From: Brachypodium distachyon
Lineage: Eukaryota; Streptophyta; Magnoliopsida; Poales; Poaceae
Reading direction: 5' to 3'
Assembly (NCBI RefSeq): GCF_000005505.3
Contig: NC_016131.3
Location: forward strand, 19,861,501 to 19,925,500
Length of the DNA stretch: 64,000 bases
Positions 33,459-44,099 of the stretch are shown here, piece after piece. Numbering within the stretch: the first letter of the stretch is position 1; the number at the start of each line of letters is the position of its first letter. The notes beneath the pieces were generated by a model, which did no database searches, had not been told where the DNA came from, and saw nothing but the letters and a program-made list of their open reading frames with translations. A program made the position numbers and the translations under genes.

Positions 33459-33848
33459 GGTAGCACCCCTAAAAAGTTTTCAAAAATTTCAAAATAAAAT
33501 GAAAGAGTTCATAAGATATATGTCTACCATATCATAAAGTTTTAACTTCAAATTCATTATACACAGAGAGAAACAAACAAACAAATGGAAACATGAATAG
33601 TGTCAGAAATTTTGTCTTTTTTGTTTTTATCTTTTTGCGACCTACTCACATCTAAATTTGTCTTTTTTGTTTCTCTATGCATATAATGAATTTGGATTGG
33701 AACTTTGTGACATGGTAGACACATATCTTATGAACATACTCAATTTATTTCAAAATATTTGAAAACTTTTTAGTGGTGTTACGGTGCGTTGGGAGCACGA
33801 GAGCATCCTAAGGGATGGTAGGACGGGATATCTTCTCTTCTCGGCGAT
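33397..33848. mobile_element. Long inverted-repeat (palindromic) MITE-like element
   Basis: Left arm CTTCTCGGCGAGAGAAGATA (33397) through CCTTAGGGTGCTACAGTG matches the inverted right arm CACGAGAGCATCCTAAGG through GATATCTTCTCTTCTCGGCG (ending about 33848). The AT-rich interior also folds back (TCTACCATATCATAAAG against ACATGGTAGACA). The arms reach into RNase H-like sequence on both sides. Confidence 0.6.
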
Positions 33849-33968
33849 GCATGGCTGGGAAAAACCTCCCTCTGATTGTGTCAAGCTGGATGTAAACCAC
33901 TTGATGCTATCTTCTTGTGATAATCTGCCGAGTAGAACAATTTGGCAGCCATGCATCATTCCAAATAT

Positions 33969-34049
33969 TGATCTTATCGTCTTTTCCCACTCGCCACAAA
34001 TGACCTAAAACATGATCTTATCGTCTTTTCCCACTCGCCACAAATGACC
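33969..34049 (+). repeat. Two-copy direct repeat, 44-bp period
   Basis: TGATCTTATCGTCTTTTCCC onward to CACAAATGACC is present at 33969-34005 and again, unchanged, at 34013-34049. It looks like a recent slippage or small tandem duplication upstream of the F-box pseudogene. Confidence 0.9.
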
Positions 34050-34296
34050 AAGTTTTAGGTTGAGACAATTGTCGGAAAAAAAAGTGATTTTGTAAAATTT
34101 ACTCATTTTATTTTGAGCCCAAGAGTTCATCATTGCCTGTGCGTAAGCCGGCTTGTCTGTTGCCTTCTCGGCGGGCAGGCCCACCATACCGAAGCCCAAT
34201 TGAGGCCAATTCCGATAAGGACACACAACTTCCGTATCAAATCAATCCACGCGAGCACCGCCTTGATCACGGCGGACCGCATCAATCGCGCGTGCC

Positions 34297-35572
34297 ATGG
34301 ATCTGCCGGACGAGTTGCTGGACGATGTCCTCCGGCGCATCCCTCCGCAGCGCCTCGCCGCTTGCCGCCGCGTCTGCGGGAACTGGCGCGCCGTCATAGA
34401 CGGACGCGGGCTGGTGCTCGCGCACCTCGCGCCGCGCCCGCCGCGCGGCATCTTCATCAAGTTCATCAGCTCTCCGGCTCCGACAGCCACCGTATGCACC
34501 TCGCCTTCGACCCGACGGCATCGCTGCACTACCACGTGCTCCACTTCCCCGACGCTCATCCGGAGGCGTCATCTCTGATGGCAAGCTACGACAGCACCCG
34601 TGTGCCCGACGGAGTGGCCTCCGAGCTCGTACGCTGTGCAAGTGTTCTCGTCGCGAACCGGGCAGTGGGTGCAGAGGGACTTTATCCGAGAAGGCGATGC
34701 CGTGGTTGCCGTGCCAGACCTGTGGTCGTCGGATCAATACGCACCGTGTATATGGCACGGCCTTCGGTGCCACGCTGTGTATTTACAAGGAGTGTTCTAC
34801 CTCCATTGCCTTGGTGGATTCATTATAAGGTTATTGGCGTACTCTTTCTCTTTATCCTTCTGTATCTAATTTACTCTTAGTATTAAACACGGTTTTATTG
34901 TAGGTTGTCATGGCTAGAAGACAAGTATATAACGATCAAACTCCGAGATTAAATACCCTTTTGAGGCAACCAAGATCACGTAGAACCGATGGATATGACG
35001 GAGGTAATGTGCCCTGTGGGTACTTGAGCAAATCAGAGCAGGGAGTTTACTATACCCTTGTCCATGGATACAAACTTTGGGTATGGGTATTGCGCGAAGC
35101 ATCAGAAAAACGTCCAAGGCCAGAGTGGGAGCTCAAGCATCAAGCTGACCTCGAGCTCTCTTTGCGGCGACACTACAACAATTCCCTCGGAGGAGATGGG
35201 ATTGGCAAGTCGTGGGTCTTAGAAGAGACACTTGAGGCACTATCAAATCACAGAGGAGACCATGGATGGGACTCTAGTGATGAAGATAGTATCATTGATG
35301 TTCAGGGAGAAAGACGGATCAATAAGCCGGAGGGTTACATACAGAGCTACGACGGCATGGACTTATTGTGCTACCATCCTTACAAGGAAATCGTTTTCTT
35401 GTGCAGCCATTACAATGGATTTGCTTACTACCTGGGTAGCTACAAGTTGGAGTCCTTGGGGCGACTTCGCCCAGGCGGTCTATTTCAATCAGATCATGCG
35501 GCACCTACGGTTGATTCGATTGTCTATACTCCCTGCATGGATGACCTGCTTCATGCTCATCATGATCTATGA
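34297..35572 (+). pseudogene. Broken F-box protein gene
   Basis: Exon 1 starts at ATG 34297 with a clear F-box: MDLPDELLDDVLRRIPPQRL then AACRRVCGNWRAVI. Between about 34460 and 34605 homologous sequence (HRMHLAFDPTASLHYHVLHF) lies in another frame. It then returns to the first frame (SSYAVQVFSSRTGQWVQRDF) up to a donor at 34829/34830. Exon 2 (acceptor 34903/34904) opens LSWLEDKYITIKLRD and stops at TAA 34950. The rest (GYLSKSEQGVYYTLVHGYKL to LCYHPYKEIVFLCSH, stop 35572) sits in yet another frame. That makes at least three lesions, and an unshifted reading would give only 93 aa. Intact relatives would be SCF ubiquitin-ligase substrate adaptors with an F-box-associated C-terminal domain. Sequencing error is an alternative explanation. 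Confidence 0.72.
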
Positions 35573-37911
35573 TGAACAGGTATTATGGAATAACTAGTGT
35601 ATAGGTAGCAAGCTAGTTATAGTTGAAGCACTGTCAAAATATGTTTTTTTCGTTGGAAAATTTGGCGCCAGCCTGTATGTTTTCTAGTTTTTCGAATTTC
35701 TTCTTTGACAGAATGTGACTAACTCACTTGGAGCATTGGTTTTCTCTGGAGTTTTTAACCCTTGCGCCCTGCGAGCCCCTCCTGCGACTCACGGGGCGAC
35801 ACCCCCGCCGCCACCTTCCAGCCCCTCTCCTCCACGCCTCTCCCCTGCCGCTGCCGCCAGCGGCGGCAGGGCCTTCCCACCGTCCCTTCTCTCCTCCCCT
35901 CCCCCGTCCTCTTCTCTCCTCCCTCAGGCTCGCGTGTGGCGGCGCGATTTCGGTGGCAGCGCCCTGATCTGCAACGGCGCAGGTGCGTGGTGGCTTGCGT
36001 GCGGCGACGGTGGCCTGATCTGCAACGGCGCAGGTGCGCGGTGACTCACACGGTGGCTCGCGGAGGGGCGACAGGGTGGTTTTTTGGCGGCGGCAGGTCT
36101 TCGTTGCTCCCCGACGGGCCTCGCGCGGCTCCAGGTCAGCGGCACGGTGCTGCGGGACAGCGCGCCTGCCACATTGGTTGCTGTTGCGTTGTTGCTGCCT
36201 TGCTGGTTGTTGGGTGCAGGCCGCGCTCGTTCGCCCTGCGGGCTGCCGGGGCTGCTGGTGCTCCCATAGGTGTGGCGCGTGGTGGTTGACGCCAACGAGT
36301 TGGGTGGCCGGAGTTTTGGATGGCTCAGGAGGTGGCTCAAGGTGCGTGCTTGGTGTGTGTTGGCGGCTTGGTTAGCCACACGCGGGTGACCGACGCCTGG
36401 AGGGAGGCAGGCGTTGGTGTTTGGCCTGATGTGGTCATCGGCGTTGCATAGCAGGTTTGCGGCGCATGCTTTTGCTCCCATCCGGCGGCACCTCGTGGGT
36501 GTTGTCGTGTGCACGACGGCTAACCGCAGACATGGGCGTCCACGCCGCAGGTCTGGGTTTGCCGGTGCACAGGCCGTTTGGGCCACTGCCAACACCTTCT
36601 CGATTGGTTCGCGTGTGCGGCATATGGTGGCCTCTGATGGTGGGGTGGTGGGCCATCCAGGTGTCGAACTAGTGTGGTTATCGGTGGTGCTAGGACTTGG
36701 TTGATGTACCTTCGCGGTTGCTGCGGTTACGTGAGTGTTGATCGTGGCCTCCGGCCGAAAGCCTTGCCTGACCTCTATCGGTACCGACCACGGCGATGCT
36801 CTTGGGCGTCGTTTCCTCCATGGTGGCGTCGTCGAGGTGGCTCGATCCACCTCCATGCCTCGTGGTCTAATTCTTCGGGTGAAAACCTAGATTTGGCTTG
36901 CCGGATCGGACGACGATGGCATTGTTGATGTCGTTTCCTTGTCGGAGGCGTTGTTCTTGGAGGCTAACCTCTTGGCTGGAGCGTGTACCGGCGGCATACG
37001 CCTTGACTTTACCACAAGTCTTGGGCACCCTCACGTCATGCTAGTGTGCTACCTTGGACGGCATGATGTACGGCTATAATCTATCCTCCGATCTTTGTTG
37101 TCTTCCTTTGTGACATGACTCGCAAGAATCAATGGTTAAATCATCATCGATTGAATCTTGTTTCTTTTAAAGGAAAATTTGTAGCCCCTACAACCGATAG
37201 AGGTATTAATTCAGAAAGTGAATATTTCTTAGTTAGGATCTCGACAATATATAACAATAGATTGGTTGTTAATTAACTTTCTATCTAAAAATAAATATAA
37301 TGAAGTTGCTAAATCTTGTAGAAATAGGTACAGTTTTCTTATTTGACTTTTTGACCATGGCATGAGAGTCTTGACTTGTTGAATTGTCTTCCTTTGCCAT
37401 GTGGAATTGATCGCGCCACATGGGCGTCTTGACTCATGCTTGGGAAATGTTGACTTAGTCGTCGCCACGTAGGATTTACGGCACGGCCCATATAAGGGTT
37501 TTATTTTACTACAACATTACCCATTTTCATTACATCACTACACTGAATGCAAAGACAAGATTAATTATTCTTCAGTTATGGACATACGAAAATAGACCTA
37601 ATATTTAATAGATAGTTTGAATGGACAGCAACAATAGTAAATTTTAGGGTGAATTGTTTAGAAGAGAAGTCTACCTCTTTTATGCATTTTGCACGTTTAA
37701 TTCTTTTCTTACACCGTGACATCTGCGGCTTGTTTAGTCAATTTGAGCTCCCAAATTCCTATTATACAAGGTTCTTCAGTTCCATCAAAATATTTGCAAT
37801 TTTCAGCATCTTACCGCACAACACACAAATATTTATAAACTCAGGACCAAAGAAATCGCTAAATATAAAAAATGAAAAAAGAGAAGACGAAAGTTTGGCC
37901 TGCGACTATAC
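35573..37911. other. GC-rich repeat-like stretch and AT-rich spacer; no gene
   Basis: Bases 35770-36960 are GC-rich with many overlapping open frames on both strands but no domain. The run CTGATCTGCAACGGCGCAGG recurs (35965 and 36016). The style (GATTTGGCTTGCCGGATCGG) resembles leader regions of grass non-LTR elements, but no RT or endonuclease is present. Bases 37140-37910 are AT-rich and featureless. Confidence 0.4.
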
Positions 37912-38376
37912 ATGGCCATCGGGCTGGAAAGCCTGAAAGCCCAGCGGGCTTGGCCCGGCACAAAACTAATCGGGCCGGGCGGGCCTGAGGCCCCACCTGT
38001 GCTTCATCCTCAGGCCCTTGGGCCGGTTTGGCACGACCCGTTTATATTTTTATTTTTTTTAGTTTTTATATATTTGGCCCATCTATGCTCAAAATTGTGG
38101 GCCGCCTAACAATTTTGGTCCATTATTTGGCTACTTTGATCAATTCTAACCCTTTTATTTATTTATTTTCTTAGATGGACCTTATGCAGAGCTGGACTTC
38201 GTCGGGCCCTGCCGGGCCTTATCGGGTCCAGGCCAGGGTGACTGGGTTTCGTGCCGTGCCTGGACCGGAAGGACACGTTTTGGGGCCGGCCTGGCCCCTC
38301 TATTCTCGAGCTTCACTAGGCCGCGCCCAGGCCGGGCCTGTTTAACCTGTACGGGCCGGGCCAGCCCGTTGGCCAT
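37912..38376. mobile_element. GGCC-rich terminal-inverted-repeat element, copy 2
   Basis: Left end ATGGCCATCGGGCTGG and right end CCAGCCCGTTGGCCAT are near-perfect inverted repeats. The arms are rich in GGCCGGGC and flank a short T-rich centre (38040-38180). It shares the TGGCCATC terminus with the element at 3287-3910. It lies 171 bases upstream of the SCAMP start codon, so it probably contributes promoter sequence. Confidence 0.65.
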
Positions 38377-38547
38377 CTATGCCGGTCGTTCCGTGTGTGC
38401 GGGCGGGTTAACTCGCCGGTCGCTAGAGCCATCGCCGTAACTGATATCTGGCCCAACTGGGCGTGGCGGGGCGGTGCTGTTTCTGGCACGACCGCACGAC
38501 TCATCTCCTCCATCGTCGGTGCAAGCAAGCGCGCCGACGCGAGCGAG

Positions 38548-41500
38548 ATGGCGGGGCGCTACGACGGCGGCAACCCCTTCGAGGAGGAGGAGGACGTGAA
38601 CCCTTTCTCGGTAACCAACCAATCCCCTCCCCCTACCTACGCTAAACCATCTCTCTAGTTTCTAGGATCCCCGTTCCGCCATCGGCCGGATGCGGTGGAT
38701 CTAGCTTCCTTCTACGGCTTTCGGTTAAGCGTTCGCTTGCGTTCGGATCTTAGTAGGACGCAGATCTGACCACGCCTCGGCGATGGATAAACCCATGCCT
38801 CTCTTTTTTTGTTATTTCGTCCATCTCGCCATCGCCAACGCTGCTAGTGCTCGGGGGATTTGCACTGGACTGATGACGAAATTGTGCCAAAACCCTTACG
38901 TGTGCTCCCCGAGTTGAAATTTTGCGGGTGGTTTCTTGGTAGGAACAAGCGCGAGGAAAACCTGGCGGACAGTCCAACTTTGGCGGCGGCGGAGCCTTCT
39001 ACATGCCGGTATGGTGTTCCTTGTTCTGTTGAGAATTAAATTTGGGGTTGCATTTGCTTTTAGTTGCTGACTGCTCATTTCTGTGCGACTTATACTGTAA
39101 TGTAGAACCCCAGAACCGTGGCTCCTCCTTCTAATTCAAGGCTTTCGCCCCTTCCCCCAGAACCCGCAGATTTCAGTGCCACCGTGGATATCCCTCTCGG
39201 GTCGTCTAAGGTTTGTGTGATTGTGATGTTTATTCCTGTCAGATGCAAAGTGCACACCCATGAAAACTGTAGCCAAAAGGAAATACTGAGGGTGTGCATA
39301 GATAATGTTTACTTCCCATTTGCATGTCCTTCGTGAATGCTCCAGGACCTGAAGAAAAGGGAAATGGAGCTGCAAGCGAGGGAAGCAGAGTTGAACAAGA
39401 GGGAGAAGGTACATTACACCATTGAGTACATATTTGTGCAATTATGTCACTTTCTAATTGTAGCAAATATGATAAGTCAATAACCGAGTTTATTTTAGGC
39501 TTTAGGCTGTCTTAATTTTTCATTTTGAACTATGAACGGTAGTCTTCAATGCAAACTAATTTCTTAAAGTTCATTTAGGACTTTACTTGCTATATCTGCT
39601 TTTTAGTAACTGTATTCCTCACATTATACTACGTAGTTGATTTGAGCCAAAAGTTTCTGATTCTTACGCTGCTACTATTAATTTTATTTACTAGGAACTG
39701 AAAAGAAGAGAGGAAGCTGCAGCACGAGGTAAACGTTTCATTTATTTTCTTTCACAGATGACGTGTTAGAAGCAGTTCTCCTTGATAGTCCTTTTAATAT
39801 TTCCTATTCAGTTTCTTCGTGAGAGTCCGAGCAGTGCAGTACTCCCCTTGAGTTATATATTGCTGTTTTCCAAGTTTAAACCAAACTTAGTCTCTTTTTT
39901 CTTTTACTTTCTTGTTCACTGTCAACACTCAACAGATCTTTATATTTGATCATATGTTTAGAACTAGAAATGTATCAGGGAAGGACACATGATAGAGTTG
40001 TATAGAACAAGTATAACTACTGCACATCATAACATTTCATATCTTAAACAAACTTCTGATAGCTTTCATAGTCAGTTTGGATATTCTTGTAATTTTTTCA
40101 CAGTAGAGCATCCATTTGAAGACTGTGTTATCAGTTGTTTTCAACAGGAAATTTCATTAATCGTCGTACTCATGGGTAGTCAAACTTCTTTTCCCTTTGT
40201 TTTTTATGATTTTGTAGCTGGTATTGTCATCGAGGAGAAAAACTGGCCTCCTTTTCTACCACTCATCCACCATGATATTGCCAATGAGATTCCGACTCAT
40301 CTTCAAAGAATGCAATACTTTGCATTCGCATCATTTCTTGGTATGTTCCCTTCCTGTTCACAAAATTGCAAAATCTTATACTTAGATGAAGAAATTTATC
40401 CTTCAAATGCAATGGTGGTGGACAAACATTTTTTTTTCCATATCGTATATATTTTTCTCATAAAGATCTCAGATGGTAAACTCTCTTTTTCTTGATATAT
40501 GGGCAAGAGATTCTTTTCAAATTTCACATGGTGGTTGAAATAATCTTCACATGTGTTTCCTCAGTTGTCAGCCACTCAGCCACAGCATAATTAAATATAT
40601 AGGAAGATGCAATTCTTAATGTCATTAAGGGCTATAACTCTGTATTCCTGCATTACCAAGATTACAATATATGTTAATAAGGTTTTGGAAGTACTGGTAG
40701 AAGATTTTTGGGAAGTCCTTAACTGTATTTAAAGCCTGCATTATTTTCAAATTTTTGGAGAGCTAACCACATTTCAGTTCTAATATTTTTTCAGACGTAG
40801 AAAGTTATGCTATTAAGAATATATAAACCTTCTTTTGCATATAGCAAGACTAAATAAAGCTTTCTCTGGCATTGAATAGGTTTGGCTTGCTGTCTCTTCT
40901 GGAACGTCATAGCAGTTACTTCAGCTTGGATCAAGGGGGAAGGTAATACTCCAGCCTTTTTGGTGTTTCCCGTGGCCTATGCATCTATATAATTATTTTA
41001 TATCTTTTGAATGAGTGGTATATTGATCTATCCTTGTTCAGGTGTGAAAATCTGGTTGCTAGCAATAATCTACTTCATCTCTGGTGTTCCTGGTGCATAT
41101 GTGTTATGGTATCGCCCTCTTTATAATGCTATGAGGTATGTATTTGAAAGCTTACTGTATCCTTTTTGTCTGTCCCTTTCTCCCCCCTGGTTCTTGAATA
41201 TGAATAAGTAACATTTCCTGGCAATTTGTTTTGTAGGACTGACAGTGCCTTGAAATTTGGATTGTTTTTCTTGCTTTACTTGGTAAGTGTGATGAGTAGT
41301 TTACTGATTGCCTTGGTTTATCTGTGTAATATTCAATATTCAAAACCTACGTAAATATAATGCTTAACTTTCTGACTTGCAGTTTCACATTATTTTCTGC
41401 ATATTTGCTGCTGTGGCTCCTCCCGCTGTCTTTGAGGGAAAGTCTCTGGCGTAAGTCTCTTGCTTGTATATATTCTGGCAATGGCATTATGAAGACTGGA

Positions 41501-42216
41501 ATCAGCGGCCTTCCATTGATTTTTACTAAGATAATGTCAGAAAGAGAGTTGCATGAATTGTATATTACACATTTTGATGCACCTACAGTAGCATATTTCA
41601 ATTTGTAGATGGGCATCATATAGCAAATCTCCCCATAGTTGGACTCACCTTAATTGAGTTACTGAATTTTCTTCATCCTTCACTGCTTCCATAAAAACAT
41701 GAAAATGCTTCTCTTCTTGAAAATATGGTAGCCCAAAATATTTTTTCCATACATCATTTTGGACTTTGCCTTGGACTTAATTCTATTTTATGCTCTTGTA
41801 GAGGAATTTTACCGGCAATTGATCTTATCAGCGTGAATGCTTTAGTGGGGGTAAGTACAGCAGCTGATCATAGACACATGGTTTTGAACTTCTGTTTGAA
41901 TCACTAGTGTACTAGTCAGATTCCTGATGCCATGATGTTCTTTAACTGGCGAAGTAACTGACAGAATTATTCTGCAGATCTTCTACTTTGTTGGATTTGG
42001 ATTATTCTGCCTCGAGTCATTGCTCAGCATCTGGGTTATCCAGGTCAGTCTTTCGATGAGCGACCCTTCTGAGTTCCAAAATATACTGAAAAGTGAATTA
42101 TCTAAGCCTTTTTGGCATTATGCTTGCAGCAAGTGTATATGTACTTCCGAGGAAGTGGGAAGGCTGCAGAGATGAAGCGTGATGCAACAAGGGGCGCTAT
42201 GAGAGCAGCATTTTAA
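38548..42216 (+). CDS. Secretory carrier-associated membrane protein (SCAMP)
   Basis: Complete: 13 exons, 308 aa. 38548-38610, 38943-39008, 39106-39210, 39346-39408, 39695-39728, 40218-40340, 40880-40942, 41042-41135, 41237-41282, 41383-41450, 41802-41850, 41978-42043, 42130-42216. The architecture is canonical. There are two N-terminal NPF motifs ([16 protein letters not shown]) for EH-domain partners; a coiled coil ([20 protein letters not shown]); the conserved [18 protein letters not shown]; and four membrane spans ([80 protein letters not shown]). A cytosolic tail ends in RGAMRAAF. SCAMPs cycle between the TGN/early endosome, plasma membrane and cell plate. The start is fixed by the family-typical [11 protein letters not shown]. 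Confidence 0.95.
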
Positions 42217-42849
42217 TTGTCACAAATCTCAGATGATGACAGTGTCTCAAGCGTAATTCCATGGATACATCGTGCCATAAACAGACATATATGTGTTCCT
42301 TGGTTCTGACTATAATCTTAAGCTGGCAGTAGGGTATGTTTTCCTTGGCTGACTATAATCTTGAGCTGGCAGTAGGTTACTGTGATGTTACAGTTAACAG
42401 TGTATGACTTGTCCACTTCCCTTACCAATATAGAGCATGTGTAGTTCTTACATCTTTTTATCTGGCCTGGCTGTAAATGCTCTTTGCCCTGAGAGTAGAT
42501 GAATGTGCCCTTATGATCTTTGTTGCAGCTTATCATACGTTTTACAGTGTGTCTTCCGTTTTTGTATACCTTTGTCTTGAACCACATCTTGCTGGGTGGA
42601 GTGGACGTCTTTATTTCGGCATGATGTACTCGGTGGTAAGCTCGTTGCAAATAGTAAATCTGGGCTGCAAAGCCCCATAGGATACATCTAGAATCGCATT
42701 GCAAATTGAGGATGCAAGCAGGATCCTGCATATGGTCAATCATAGTTCAATTCTCAAATCTTCTTCTCCTAGTTGAATTTTAAGATAAATTTGATCAGAA
42801 GATTTAAGAATTGGGCTAAATTTTGACCACCGAGCTCAAATATTGGTGA
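42217..42849 (+). other. SCAMP 3' UTR and spacer
   Basis: The stretch is non-coding. A short near-direct repeat (GACTATAATCTTAAGCTGGCAG, here split as GACTATAATCTT and AAGCTGGCAGTAGG) occurs at about 42309 and 42351. No other feature was seen. Confidence 0.5.
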
Positions 42850-43040
42850 CATGGCATGGTAATAAATGGAAAAAGAGAGGGATGTGATAACAAAATATGT
42901 TACCATAACATCACACAAATCAAGACAACATGAGTCTATACCATAATAAATGACACAATATCAAGACAAGATGAGTCTACACCATAATAAATGACACAAT
43001 GAATGACACTACAAATAAGTTACTACCCATTATGAAGATA
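42850..43040. mobile_element. AT-rich MITE with 41-bp internal tandem duplication
   Basis: The stretch contains GTTACCATAACATCACAC and two copies (42920 and 42961) of a 41-base unit starting TCAAGACAA and ending ATGACACAA. The interior matches, in inverse orientation, the element at 10103-10330. The exact ends are not clear. Confidence 0.5.
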
Positions 43041-43043
43041 ATA

Positions 43044-43300
43044 CTCCCTCTGTTCAGCTTTTGGAGGCGCCTTATTCAAAATCCGCAATCCTCTTATATG
43101 AGGCGTCTAGGTTGTGACCAATCCTCTTCATCTATTAATGCTTTCCTATCCTACCTGCAACAGTTGTGATTGGTCCAAGAGATGCATGATTGGCTGTGCA
43201 ATTGAGTAAAAAATGTAGTTCCTTGGTACCTGTGAAAAACTTAGGGTATGTTCGGTTTAAGCTCCAGTTCGCCCTGCCAATTTTACATGGACGGAGGGAG
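43044..43300. mobile_element. Stowaway-like MITE
   Basis: The element lies between TA sites, starts CTCCCTCTGTTCAG and ends CATGGACGGAGGGAG. It is 257 bp and non-coding. Inverted similarity is limited to the outer bases. Confidence 0.6.
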
Positions 43301-43316
43301 TACTAACTTAGACATA

Positions 43317-43851
43317 CTCCCTTTTTTTCACAAAGAATGGCGTCCACGTTTTTCGAGGTCGAACTTTGACTAACGATTAGACCAATTGCATGTAGATTAT
43401 ATATTATAAATGTTATATCGTTGGAAAGGTTTTTGAAATACGAATCCAATGATGCTTTTCGAGGTCGAACTTTGACTAACGATTAGACCAATTGCATATA
43501 GATTATATGTTATAAATGTTATATCGTTGGAAAAGTTTTTGAAATATGAATCCAATGATATAATTTTTATAACACATAAATCTCAAATCATTAGTCTAAT
43601 TGTTGATCAAAATAAAATCTTGAAATGCGTGCGTGCCATTCTTTGTGCATTTCGAGGTCTAACTTTGACCATCAATTACACAAACAAAATAGAAATTATA
43701 TGTTATAAAAATTATACCTCTAGATTCATAGTACCTAAAAGATGTTTCCATGGTATACCTTTTATAATACATAATTAACTTTTTGTTTTTTCTAATTGTG
43801 TCGAAGCAAAACCTCAAAATGTGTGTGCGTTATATTATGGAACGGAGAGAG
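43317..43851. mobile_element. Mariner/Stowaway-type element with internal 106-bp duplication
   Basis: The element lies between TA sites, with ends CTCCCTTTTTTTCACAAAG and ATTATGGAACGGAGAGAG. Bases 43351-43456 are repeated at 43457-43562 (both begin TTTCGAGGTCGAACTTTGAC), with few differences. A diverged third start occurs near 43650 (TTTCGAGGTCTAAC). Confidence 0.7.
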
Positions 43852-44099
43852 TAATCAAACAGAATAAAATGGGAGTTAATACTAGAACAGAGTAAAATTG
43901 GAGTCAATACTAACAGAACAGAGTAAAATGGGGTTGTATTAGCTAAAAAAAACCTGCTGTAATAAATCGAATCGTGAACATTATATGGAAGAACACAAAG
44001 AAAATCCTCAAACAAAATTTACGGCCGAAGTCTCTTATCCCCGCATGTTATTCAGAGGAACAGAGCCAGCCAAGCCCAGCGCCGCAGGCACGTACGTCT

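Noticed and set aside
35762..36856. Long open frames on both strands in the GC-rich stretch, up to 310 codons on the minus strand
   Set aside because: Stop-poor GC-rich DNA, no domain, no splice structure, mutually overlapping frames.
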